From Syngnathus acus (lineage: Eukaryota; Chordata; Actinopteri; Syngnathiformes; Syngnathidae), in NCBI RefSeq assembly GCF_901709675.1, contig NC_051088.1:24463193-24527192 (forward strand): a DNA stretch of 64,000 nt. Reading direction: 5' to 3'. Positions 1 to 13,714 of the stretch are shown here, piece after piece. The translations under genes and the position numbers were made by a program. Each line of letters starts with the position of its first letter. The stretch's first letter is position 1. A model generated the notes under the pieces. It searched no databases, had not been told where the DNA came from, and saw only the letters and a program-made list of their open reading frames with translations.

Positions 1-1109
1 CGCTGGATGCACAATCCTCCCTCCAGCACCACTGGTCCTTCTCTCCCACGGAGAGGAATCACTGCAGGGAATCTCTGCACTGTCCCGCTGCGCTGAAACC
101 CCCACCCCCCCCCCCCCCCCCCCCCCCCCGGCTGCTGCCCCCCACCCCAACCCCCCGGAAAAATCCTTGTGAATATTTGATCCGTCCTCCGGCCTCCACT
201 TCTCAATAATCCATCAAGTCTCGAAGCGCAGAGGTTTTGCTCCTGCCGCCTGCTCTCTCTCTTCCCGTTGCGATAAAGTGGCTCGAAAGGGAGCTCGTGG
301 GCGCCCTCAGCTGAGACAACCGAAGGAGAAGTGCACCGAGATGTTTTAAGCAAGCAGTCAAGGGGTGGAAGCGAGCAACCACTTCATGATATCCGGTGCG
401 CAACCTTCATAATAAAAGATTTGACGCGCAAACATTCCACAGGGTTGCTGAGCGGCTGTGACGTGAATATATTCTTAGTCCCTGCCTCTCTGAAATTCCC
501 TTGGTCCAGACTCCAGACAGACACCTTCTCCAAGCTTGTTTTGATATAATTGGTTCAATAATTTCATCACTGCAACCCGATTTACCATTGGTTGGGTTTC
601 CTCTGCCAATCAGAGAGAACACAAGAGGAAAAATTGTGCACCCTGCTTGCAGGTTGTTTACTTGTAGTTATTATTTTTTGATGTTGTGCTACAGTCAGCT
701 GGTAGATAAAGTTCAAACAAAGCGCACTCTTACAAAATGTCCATCACTGTGCACAATGATTCTTCGAAAATAACTGAAATCATAGAAATAAATGGAAAGG
801 GTCGATACCGGTTTATTGGTAGCAATAGTTGCAGCAATATCGATTTAATCGGTCCTTGTATCGATCTGCATCGCATAATTCCCAATCCGCGCCTTTTTTG
901 CTTCTCTCGTCCGAGCAACACTTCGAACCAGGTCAGGTTATACTTGACATAATTGGGTTAATAACTGGGTAAATTACAGCTCACTACGCCTTCCCAAATG
1001 AGTTGTCAGGACTATAAGCTTGGAAAGCAACCGAGATCGCGGAAAAGACCCGTCTGAGCGAGCACCTGACTTGGATTTTGCCAGTCTGGCGTTCGTATGA
1101 CGACCGTTG

Positions 1110-1148
<39 letters not shown>

Positions 1149-1202
1149 CTTTATTTGTATAGCACCTTTCATACAAGAAATGCAGCTCAAAGCGCCGCTT
1201 CA
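1110..1202 (+). repeat. Retroposon 3' tail with (ATA)n
   Basis: An ATA microsatellite (about 1110-1147) is followed by a stretch reading ACTTTATTTGTATAGCACC and then AATGCAGCTCAAAGCGC. I recognise this motif as the conserved end of widespread teleost LINE/SINE copies. Only the end is present. Family assignment is from memory. Confidence 0.55.
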
Positions 1203-1760
1203 TAACAATGAAAGAAAAACATGAATACATAATACGTATGACGGGCGTTTGGTGAGGGTCGAGGTCTTTATTTGAACGCTCACATTTAAAGATTCTTTTT
1301 GATACACGAGGAAGTGGACAATTTGTTATGTTGTGGCCCGCTTCATCGCCGAACAAACAGCAACTTCATGACGCCTTCCCAGCTCCGATGTTGTAGGTAA
1401 GAAATTGTCGGGGTCCAACATGTGGACAAAACTCGTGGGATTCGTTTGTTCAATAGAAAAGAATCCTCATTTAAAGAAAGAAAGAAAAGAAGAAACTAAG
1501 GCAATTAGTCTCGCACAATTTTTTGAAAAAAAATGGTCTGACCGGACACAAATGATGCAACTTTGTCACAGCAATCAAACAGTCGCCTTTATTTTTGGGT
1601 TGAAAGAGTGGCAATTTATTTTGGTGCTTTTTTTATTTCGAACATTAAAGGAAATACAAGAAAAAAGTAAAAAAATACAGAAAATGATAACTCCATAGTA
1701 CAATAGAACATAAAAAAAAAGAAAAAATGATATTGCATTATATTGATATTGCATATTTTA

Positions 1761-1812
1761 AATTTCGTTGTACATGTGACAATGACAAATAAAGATCTAT
1801 TCTATTCTATTC
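1761..1812 (+). repeat. LINE 3' tail with (TCTAT)n
   Basis: The sequence GTACATGTGACAATGACAAA leads into TAAAGATC and a short TCTAT repeat. This is the usual 3' terminus of truncated teleost non-LTR elements that end in 'GACAATAAAG' plus a short repeat. No coding part remains. Confidence 0.55.
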
Positions 1813-1979
1813 AATTCTCCATACTGCTTATTTCAAATCTTCCCACAGATGTTTCCATTGATCTCAGGACTCTTCAAAAGAATCCAACGTTTTGTGCCTT
1901 AGCTCAAATGTGTTGCCATTTATTTGTCCCATCTCTCTGAAGCCTCAAGTCTGCCTCAGCAAGAGTTTGCTGGCAAGTC

Positions 1980-5343
<3,364 letters not shown>

Positions 5344-5543
5344 TTCTCTCCGTTTAGTATGCTTTAGAAAATGCTGGATGAGCCAGAGGCACAGCACCTG
5401 AGACGTCTTCAGGACTTTTGTACTAACTGCAGTCTGCAAACGGAACTTCTGTTTTGGTTCGGTGGTTCGGCTATGTTTTTAAATTTCGGCCCAGAACACA
5501 AGACTACTGGAGTGGAATTTTAAATGCTGTTTCTCTGTACCAA

Positions 5544-5549
5544 AATAAA
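5544..5549 (+). promoter_or_regulatory. Poly(A) signal of rcbtb1
   Basis: AATAAA stands 200 bases after the rcbtb1 stop codon, the first canonical signal downstream. Spacing and orientation fit, but no cDNA evidence is available. Confidence 0.55.
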
Positions 5550-5886
5550 GATGCATGTTATGAGCTTGCTTTAAATCTCTAGTGTGCAAAATGATACTAT
5601 CCCTCCTGGCTTGTCTTCTAATAATTCACATGGTGAGAAAACTAATGAACCTAATTTGAATCAAAATCATACCTTATGGTAACATATGTTACTTCTAAGT
5701 ATGTAGAAGAATGACTGGCTATGGCGAACTGATAGGGGGGGAGACTTATCAAGGGATTTTAAAATGCACAAACGTACACACACGCAGTGTATTTTTATTT
5801 GATTTGGCAGTTATAGCTAAGCATTCGCAAAAAGATACGACAGGGGAGATAAAGTGGACATTTTTTTGTGACACACGTTGGCGTGA

Positions 5887-5894
5887 TGACGTCA
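5887..5894. promoter_or_regulatory. CRE palindrome in the presumed cdadc1 promoter
   Basis: TGACGTCA is a full cAMP-response element palindrome, followed about 15 bases later by GCGGAAG, an ETS-type core. It lies in a locally CpG-rich patch (about 5860-6060) between rcbtb1 and cdadc1, about 780 bases before the first coding exon of cdadc1. Promoter function is inferred from position and composition. Confidence 0.4.
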
Positions 5895-6150
5895 CTCCTT
5901 ATTTGCGGAAGTAACCCGATCAACAAACGCATCCTGTTGAGCAAACGCAGGAGGAGCAAAGACATTACGCCGTGCTTAACACCACGTACGGAAAGCATTC
6001 TGGAAGGACGCCCGCTCGCTCGCTCGTCTTGCTCGTGTCGACCGATGCACACGCCGGTGAGCCCACCAAACGTTCATCGTACGTTTCGTCCGCTATTTAC
6101 TACTTTAAGCTAGCAAAGGGTCCGACTGTCTTTTGCTAAGACTTAGCCAA

Positions 6151-6452
6151 CAGGGGTGTCAAAGTCATTTTTTCGCGTGCCGCATTGTAGTCATAGCTTC
6201 TTTCGGAGGGCCATTATGACTGTCAACCCCCAAAAAAGTATATTATATACAGTAAATGCTACAAAACAAACTGACAAATAACTCGTTTTCAAATCAGACG
6301 AGTAAAAACTGGTATAGATATTATTAAAAGTGGAGAGAATTTGCAATTCTAGTAATGACACACGAATTTGATGCACAATTTGTCTTCGCGGGCCACATCA
6401 AATGATGCGGTGGGTTGTATCTGGCGCCCGGGCCTTGGGTTTGACACCTGTG
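6151..6452 (+). mobile_element. Non-autonomous hAT element upstream of cdadc1
   Basis: Second copy of the element at 3798-4070: starts CAGGGGTGTCAAAG, ends TTTGACACCTGTG, with the same internal landmarks. The flanking 8-mers do not match, so the target duplication is lost or the ends have changed. It lies between the CpG-rich patch and the first coding exon of cdadc1, so it is in the 5' intron or promoter. Confidence 0.75.
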
Positions 6453-6667
6453 GACTAAAGACAAAAGTTGACAGTTACTCTGTTGTATGGATGAAACTTG
6501 ACAGCTCACCGTCTCGCGATAACGGTCTACGAACACGGTATCGCGACGCCTTCCATAAACCGTTGAGGTCGAAAGACCCGAGTGGGGACGTCTGAGGTGT
6601 CCGTGCCAAGGCCCTATTTCTTGGTCGCGATAGGTTCGCTGGGCGACTTCTTTGGCACGCTGATTGG

Positions 6668-8114
6668 ATGGAAGAAAGCTGCAGAGAGAGTCAAGCCGAA
6701 TCGGGCCAGGCCTTGCCTCTCACAAGAGACTCCAGCAGACAGAACATCAGCGTCGTGCAAGGTTTGGCCAGTTTGCCGAAGAACTAAGTAAATCGAGCAG
6801 CAGTGTGAATACGTTTGTTTTTGTGGTGCAGGTCATGGCCCCAGGTTGTCAAAGATCAACCTGTTCAGCTTGTTGAGTTTGTGGTTGGAGCTGTTCCCTC
6901 AGGAGCAACCAGAGGAGGACAACTGTCAGGTTGGTGTCAAGATAGCAGTTGCTCGTTCACATTTCAGTAGTATTCATCAGACTTGCTATCTTCTAGATCC
7001 GCAGGGTGGGCCTCGTGGTGGTCCGGGACAGTAAGGTGGTTGGGCTCCACTATAGTGGACATGAGCTCCACGCAGGCCAGGCAGCCGTCATCCAGCATGC
7101 TGCCCGCCTGGCCGACTGTCAGCTGTATTTCTCTCGGCGACCGTGTGCCACCTGCTTGAAGATGATCATCAATGGTGTGCAACGCTGTCATGCCATTTCG
7201 GTTTCTTCAGGGTATTGAATGTTGACGTCAATGCAGTGAATTGCGTTTGCAGCCGGAGTGAGTGAGATCTCCTTCTGGCCCGGAGACCCCGAGGTAAGCA
7301 TGCTGAGATGGGGATCCCCCGCTCCTGCCGGCCCCATCCCCGAAGAGGCCGCGCTGGACGCCGTGGCTACAGAGAAGCTCAAGTCCAACAGCCGCTCGCA
7401 CATCTGCTTGCTGCTGCAACCTCTGGCAACCGGCATGGTGCACTTTGTGGGCGAGACATCCAGAGAGTGTGATTTCATGGCACCGCTGACTGACGATGAC
7501 CCCGGCTCGAACACCGAGGAAATCTTCCGCAGGTTTTCGAACGTGACTTGCTGCAGTTGAATACAGATTAAAAGAGACCGACCGGACTGAAAAGAACTAT
7601 TTTGCCTTCTCTGTAGTGAAAAGGCGAAACACTTTGAGGATTTCTCCAAACGCTTCCTGATTGAAGACTCCCATCAGCATCGGGAGATTTTGAACCAAAT
7701 GCACCTGGAGAACTTCTGCGTGGAGCCTTACTTTTCCAACCTCAGAGACAACATGAAGGAGGTGGTGCATGTTCTGGCTGCTGTGGTGGCTGGTGTTCCA
7801 CGACGACACTCTGGATTTCACCGGTTCGAAGCGCCCACCCTGCTGTTTTATTCATGAATGTCTTTCTTTTAAATTGCGATGTCTTCTCTGCAGCAGCCGG
7901 GAACCCGCAGACCCAAATGCATTACTCGCCAGCTCATCGCCGCCCCCTCAGCATGAGGGAGTTTCCCAGGAAGTGGCCCGTCATTGCATCATCCAAGCCA
8001 GACTACTCGCTTACAGAACAGGTCTGCTCAGAGTCGCTGCAGATTAGTTTTTGAGCGCTGTCAACATCAATTACCATCAATTATGTTTTTGGTGGGAATA
8101 CTTTGAGAAATGTC

Positions 8115-8193
<79 letters not shown>

Positions 8194-9385
8194 TGTCTCA
8201 CACTCACACCATCACATACCGTAATTTTCGGACTATAAGTCGCACCGGAGTATAAGTCGCACCAGCCATAAAATGCCCAAAAAAGTGAAAAAAAACATAT
8301 ATGTATATAAGTCGCTCCTGAGTATAAGTCGCCCCCCCCACCCAAACTATGAAAAAAACCGCGACTTATAGTCCGAAAATTACGGTACATTTAATTTTCA
8401 CACAGACAATTCAACTTTGCATAATCGGACCCCATTCAACATTGTTTTAAGCAGTCAAGGCATCAGAGTTTGCACCCTCTAACCATCTTATCATTTCAGA
8501 GGATCCGAAAGTGGGCGTCGGCGCCGTTATCTGGGCCAGCAGACAGTCGGTAAGTTCATTGTCTATTTTTTTAACCTCGGTTGGACTTTGTCAAAAAAAA
8601 AAGTGTCACTCTCTTGTCCCAGGCTGGCCTTGACAGACCCGGCCGTCTGTCCCTGGTGGGTTGCGGCTACAACGCTTACCCCGCGGGTTCGCAGTACGCG
8701 GAGTACCCGCTCCTGGATGACAAACAGGAGGACCGAAAGCGCCGCAAGTACCGTTACATTATCCACGCCGAGCAGAATGCCCTCACCTTCAGGTACGGAC
8801 CACGCGGTGGTCACCTTGCGCCGCACGGCAGCAATTTGATGCCTCTGATGTTTTCTAGGACCCGCGATATCAACCCAGAAGAAGCCGCCATGCTGTTTGT
8901 GACCAAATGTCCATGTGACGAGTGCGTCCCTCTGATTCGAGGTGCCGGCATCACGCACATTTACACCACCGACCAGGACCGCGACAGGAACAAACGAGAC
9001 ATTTCCTACCTCCAATTCAGCAACTTGAAGGGAATCCAAAAGTTCATAGTGAGCAAACCGATGCGTTCCATTTGTTAAAATGCATATTTAATGTTTACCA
9101 GTGTTTTTTGGGAAGAATTTGATGTGCTCCAGGTTGACATCATGAAATGCAGAAGCTAAGCGACATGTCTGTTTCCACAGTGGCAAAGGGACCCAAAAGT
9201 GTCACCCGTCACCATCATCAGTAAGCTCCATTTCGGAAAGATCTGCACTTGATCTGCTTCATGTCATAACAACCTTGTCTTTGCTTCCAGACGGTCACAA
9301 GCGCAGCAGGGAAGGGGCGCAGGAGATGCACAACATTAAAAAGCCTTGTCCAACTAGATCGAACGACTTGCCCTTCGTCAGCTGA
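6668..9385 (+). CDS. cdadc1: Cytidine and dCMP deaminase domain-containing protein 1
   Basis: Eleven coding exons with consistent phases: 6668-6761, 6832-6929, 6997-7174, 7253-7532, 7617-7823, 7894-8021, 8500-8549, 8623-8792, 8859-9048, 9181-9220, 9291-9385. They give 509 codons, against about 514 in human. The start ATG (MEESCRESQAES) is in the only frame that reaches HGPRLSKINLFSLLSLW. The first deaminase module has zinc ligands in LHAGQ and RPCATC, but the catalytic Glu after His is Gly, so it is probably structural. The second is intact: GCGYNAYPAG, IIHAEQNALTF and KCPCDEC. The family acts on cytosine nucleotides; dCTP deaminase activity has been reported, which I cite from memory. Exon 4 holds an unused perfect donor at 7294. 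Intron 6 carries a TTTC repeat and a MITE. Confidence 0.93.
8115..8194 (+). repeat. (TTTC)n microsatellite in cdadc1 intron 6
   Basis: About 80 bases of uninterrupted TTTC units. It makes long spurious open frames on the opposite strand and is likely variable in length between individuals. Confidence 0.9.
8219..8385. mobile_element. Palindromic MITE, TA target site
   Basis: The outer 25 or so bases are perfect inverted repeats: CCGTAATTTTCGGACTATAA at the left and its complement at the right, each bounded by TA (8217-8218, 8386-8387). The inside repeats AGTATAAGTCGC. A TA target with no coding capacity suggests a Tc1/mariner-type MITE, but the family is not certain. Confidence 0.7.
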
Positions 9386-11181
9386 GGGTCAACCCCAGAA
9401 CAGAGGAACTGAATCTTCCAAAGATTTGCAAAGACCGTATTCCGTTTTGTCAGCATAGACATGAAAGTGACCACATCAAGCCCATCGTTAAGAAGCAGCG
9501 TTCAGTGCAATTATTTTTTAAGATAACCCGAATGTTTGTTGTGATTATTATGGAAGTGGTTAATTATTTAACGCTTGTGGAACACATGGTACCAATTTGG
9601 GATTTCTTATTGTTTTGTTCCATCAAAGACAAAGCATTTTTAAAAAGCAACTACAGTGATACCTCTACTTACGAACTTAATTGCTTCCGCGGTCGGGTTT
9701 GTAAGGAGAAGCAACATTTTCCATAGGAATCAATGTGAAAGCAAATAATGCGTGACGGACTATCCCAAAAGTCACGCTTTTTGCCCTATTCTTCCATGTA
9801 AAACATCCCGAAAAACAAAATAACACTTTTATTCAAGCATTTTCAAACCTTTATGACAAAAACTAAATGCCACTTTATGTCTTGACCTCCTAACTTTGCT
9901 AAGGGCAAACATTGTAGAGGGGGTTGGTGAGTTTTCCAACTGTGAGTGGTCATTGAAAGCACCTGGCAAAGAGCACGAGTGAGAACTTAAAAAAATGAAA
10001 AGGACCCTCGCTTCTCAAGATAAAAATAGACAAACACAAAAGTGTTCAAGTTTTTATTTTATTTTTATTATTTTAATATTTTAATATTTTATATTTATTG
10101 TATTATGTTGAAAACCAGCTAAAATAAAAGAAAATATAATATATAAACTAAAGTAGGGGCTTTCTAGAAGGTTAAAATCGTTAATCATATTTACAGTACA
10201 ACAACTTGTTTTTTGTCCCTAAACTTTATAGATGAGAAGAGGCAGAGTTCTTTGTGAAGTGAAGGATGGTTTTGTCTTCAAAAATCCACGTTTATGAATA
10301 AAGAATTTACCCAGTACAATTATTGTGTTCAGCATATTTTCATAATTCTTTTCAATATTTAGAGTGAGGTCGATCCACTTCCTGCAGATTTTTATTTGTC
10401 CAGTGACCCCTGTGCGAGGTCAAGGTGAAACTTATTGCTAAGGTGTGACTTTGAGAGACCCAAGAAAGAGTTAGGGACAGACAAAAGTAGATGAGAAAAG
10501 AAAAAAAGGATTATAGGTCAAGGACCAAGTTGCGTTGATGTGGACGGGCCATTTGTTGAGGTTTGAAAATTGTTCTTCCAAAGAAAGATGTTTCCAAAAT
10601 AGTGGCAAAAGGGGGGGACAAAGAGTTTTAGAGTATTTGTGGTACAGGATGTGATAACAGACCAAATGGGCCGTCCATCGGCAGACTGTTTTGCTCAGTT
10701 GAGACAGAGGGGTAAGACTTACATAACTTGATTTGAAAACCCGAACCCTTTTTTAAACGACGGTGGAGACGACTTTGACCAGAAGATGGCGCTGGTGTTC
10801 ATCCACTTGGCAACCATTCCCCCCAATTAGAAAGCGAAGAAGTACCGCGATGACGAGGGTTTTTGTGGGAAATACAAACAGAGCAGCGCTTGTCCTCGTC
10901 ATACCATCGTAAAAAAAAGACAAAGAAAAGGGAGAGATCAAAGTAATAATTTATTGTCGCATCGAGTTTTATTCCCAATCTCGTTATTTGTGGCGGGATA
11001 ACATTAGTGTTACTTCGGTTACGTCATTAGCAAGCAGCGCTTCGCTAGCTAAAGTATGCAACGCTGCGTATAAATTTGTGGAAGAAAAGTTGTCATACAC
11101 TTTGACATAATGTACATTTAGAGCCTTGACATACACAAGATACACCTTTCATGTCAATTGAGATTCAATTTGTCTAACAGA
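9386..11181. other. cdadc1-ube2t spacer
   Basis: No gene recognised. It should contain the cdadc1 3' UTR (AATAAA at 10123-10128 and 10297-10302 are possible signals) and the ube2t promoter. A stretch starting CAGTGATACCTCTACTTACG at about 9654 looks like the end of another TA-flanked MITE. The rest is A/T-rich. A CTCF-like match, CCAGAAGATGGCGC, lies at 10779-10792. Confidence 0.5.
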
Positions 11182-12565
11182 ATGCAGCGAGCTTCCCGTT
11201 TGAAGAGAGAACTTGACATGTTGACCAAAGAGCCACCTCCCGGGATCACATGCTGGCAGACTGAAGAACGCATTGACGACTTGCAAGCACGTAAGTCACA
11301 ATTTGGAAAGAATCCACTTTTTAAAAAATAGAAAGTCCATCAGTCACGTTTTTTGAACAGCTGACGACTGTCAAGAGACTGAACAACAAATTGGGGTGAT
11401 CACTCATATAGTAGCACTAGTGGATTCATTTCTTATTTAGTAATGTGGTATGTTTTTATTGTGAATTAAAATCGCCTATATATGAGAGAAGCATTTGCAT
11501 CCCTCAAGTTTAAAGTGCTTTTCCCCTCTGCTGTGGTTTACAGAGATAGTAGGTGGCTCCGGAACCCCGTATGAAGGTGGAGTCTTTACCCTGGAAATCA
11601 AAATCCCAGAGAGGTAACGAAGGAGATTTAAACATTTCAACTGCTTCCCACAGTTTTGTTGTTGACAACTTCATTTCTTTTGTAGATACCCATTTGAGCC
11701 CCCCAAAATGCGATTCTTGACTCCCATCTACCACCCAAACATTGACACTGCAGGACGGATCTGTTATGACGCTCTCAAACTCCCGCCAAAGGTTTGAACA
11801 AATTGGTGTTTTATTAATTCACTTTCTTCCTGGTTATGTGGATTTGAATATGTCTTACTATGTTTAATCAGGGAGCCTGGAGGCCTTCCTTAAATCTCTC
11901 CACACTTCTCACCTCCATCCAACTTCTGATGTCTGAACCAAATCCAGATGACCCTCTTATGGCTGACATAGTGAGTTGTATTTCATGTGGTGTCATTCTG
12001 CTGCTACGCATTTACATATTCTGATGTTGACATTTCTGGTCCGTTCATCTACTTTCAAGCATTTGGATTTTTCAATCTTCAAATTGCATTATCGAGTCGT
12101 TTAATAGTTAAAGCGCACAATGGAGCACGGCTTTACGTGTGTTGGAATGCAGGCATCGGAGTTCCGACACAACAAGCAACTATTTATACAGAAGGCCAGG
12201 AAATGGACAGAGGAACATGCTATTCAGAAGATGGTAAGTCTTTTAATCCAGTTCAGTTCAACTTGATTTTTTTTAAATGCTGAATCAAAATGAATATTTT
12301 CTCAGGCCACTCATAAGAAATAGGTAAGAGTCACGGTGCTTAAAAAAGATATCACCATATATACATTTATTAGACTTCTACGTTACATTTGGAATATTTA
12401 GTTGGTAAGAAGAAGTTAGAAAGTAGCTTATGTAGCTCTGTATGTGTTTAGGGAATTTTGGAGCGCAGCCACAAAGACAACGTAGCAAATCAGAATGCAC
12501 CATCACGCAAAAGAGCGTCTTCGGGCGCGGAGCAGGACGAAATGGCAAAGAGAACAGCCGTATAG
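11182..12565 (+). CDS. ube2t: Ubiquitin-conjugating enzyme E2 T
   Basis: Six coding exons: 11182-11290, 11544-11613, 11686-11791, 11872-11970, 12153-12233, 12452-12565, giving 192 codons (human about 197). [11 protein letters not shown] and the UBC fold run to about residue 153. Visible hallmarks are HPN at 76-78, catalytic Cys86 in GRICYDALK, and Lys91, the autoubiquitination site known in human. [14 protein letters not shown] and [13 protein letters not shown] match the family closely. The C-terminal tail is short, basic and divergent (SRKRASSG), as usual. Ube2t works with the E3 FANCL to monoubiquitinate FANCD2/FANCI in interstrand-crosslink repair in the nucleus. ICYDALK differs from human ICLDVLK beside the active cysteine. 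The gene ends tail-to-tail with lgr6, consistent with their adjacency in mammals. Confidence 0.95.
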
Positions 12566-12671
12566 TTTCAACCACTTTTCTTTTGCACACCTTTCGGAAT
12601 ATTTGTATGGATTTAATTGTTCCTTTTGTCATTTGAGATGTATATACATATTTATATGATATTTGTGTTTT

Positions 12672-12677
12672 AATAAA
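12672..12677 (+). promoter_or_regulatory. Poly(A) signal of ube2t
   Basis: AATAAA lies about 105 bases after the ube2t stop, the first canonical signal downstream. Confidence 0.6.
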
Positions 12678-12760
12678 GATGACTAATCGTTAACTGTGGC
12701 GATTGCGTGTTAAATAGTAATGAAAAAAAGAGTCATTGCTGTACAGAATAAAAGGATCAT

Positions 12761-12766
12761 TTTATT
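12761..12766 (-). promoter_or_regulatory. Candidate poly(A) signal of lgr6
   Basis: TTTATT on the plus strand is AATAAA in the lgr6 direction, about 950 bases after its stop. If used, the ube2t and lgr6 transcripts end within about 100 bases of each other. No nearer perfect signal was noticed, but I did not scan exhaustively. Confidence 0.4.
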
Positions 12767-13714
12767 CAGACCTAACTTGTATACAATAGTATGTACAACC
12801 TATATAGCAACAATGTTTTGTTTTAAACAAACAGGACTCTTAAAATATAGAATAATATATTTGGTGTTTTATCATAGGAAAAAAAGAAACATTTAAAAGC
12901 GGTAGTTAGTCGATACTAGGAATGCACTGATAGCACTTTTTTTTCAGACCAAGTACAAATAAAAATTAGGCAAGACCTGGGACAGTCGTATCATTTTTCC
13001 TGCACCAGAATGTCTGTCACCCAATACTGCTATCTTTGCATTCCTAGTCAATGACATCCTAATTCGGAGGTAGTTACATGACATAAACTGTACACGCTGT
13101 TGGTCTACCCTTAAGTCTCCAGATAATCGCAATCAAAGTTTCTATTTGATGTTTAAGACAGAACAAGAAGAATTTCTTACACACATTTGAATTTGTTTGC
13201 TTATTCTGGTTAATCACCTGACAAGCTTGACAATGAATCCTTTCATTGTCAAGTCAACAGAAAGTAGGAATAGACACAAATAGTTCACCGTAACCAAGCA
13301 ATGTGTAACTTTGAAGCCACACGTGAAAAATCACATTTTGATATAACATTTATACATAAAACTCTGTTCTTGGTGTATTTAAAGTCCAGCCCCAAGTTCT
13401 CCAAGGTGTTTTACTTTCAGTGGATGGATTTCAGCTTTTACATGATCTCTGTTGAAGATAAGAAATCTGTGACTGATGCAGTCCACTGAATAGATTCTAA
13501 AATGGTCCTTTTTGTTTGTATAATGGCATTTGGATTCCTTATTGCGGCGGGAACTTTCCCTGTTTAGAGGCACTCGACCGGTTCTCAATAATACTCATTT
13601 GTTCCATGCGGTATCATTGAGCGGTTCTTTGTCGACTTGGGCCCAGGATTAGTTTGACTGCCACTGTTCATGATGACCACCGAATGTCCGTAATGCCCAA
13701 CTTCTCAGACCCAT

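Larger units (their letters stand above)
1..1979. other. Region upstream of rcbtb1, no gene recognised
   Basis: No exon could be supported here. It holds a 25-base C run (105-129), a teleost retroposon tail with an ATA repeat (1110-1202), A/T-rich DNA and a second LINE-like tail (1761-1812). The 5' UTR and promoter of rcbtb1 must lie in or before this stretch. No clear donor site marks a leader exon. Short open frames here are unlike any protein I know. Confidence 0.6.

Noticed and set aside
6582-6791. MGTSEVSVPRP frame as the start of cdadc1
   Set aside because: Its phase does not match exon 2. The frame from 6668 gives phase 1 and continues into HGPRLSKINL.
8115-8194. Possible CRISPR-like or other spaced array
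   Set aside because: It is a plain tetranucleotide repeat with no unique spacers. No CRISPR array exists in the window, as expected for a vertebrate.
8067-8390. 107-codon minus-strand frame
   Set aside because: It is produced by the TTTC repeat and the adjacent MITE inside a cdadc1 intron.
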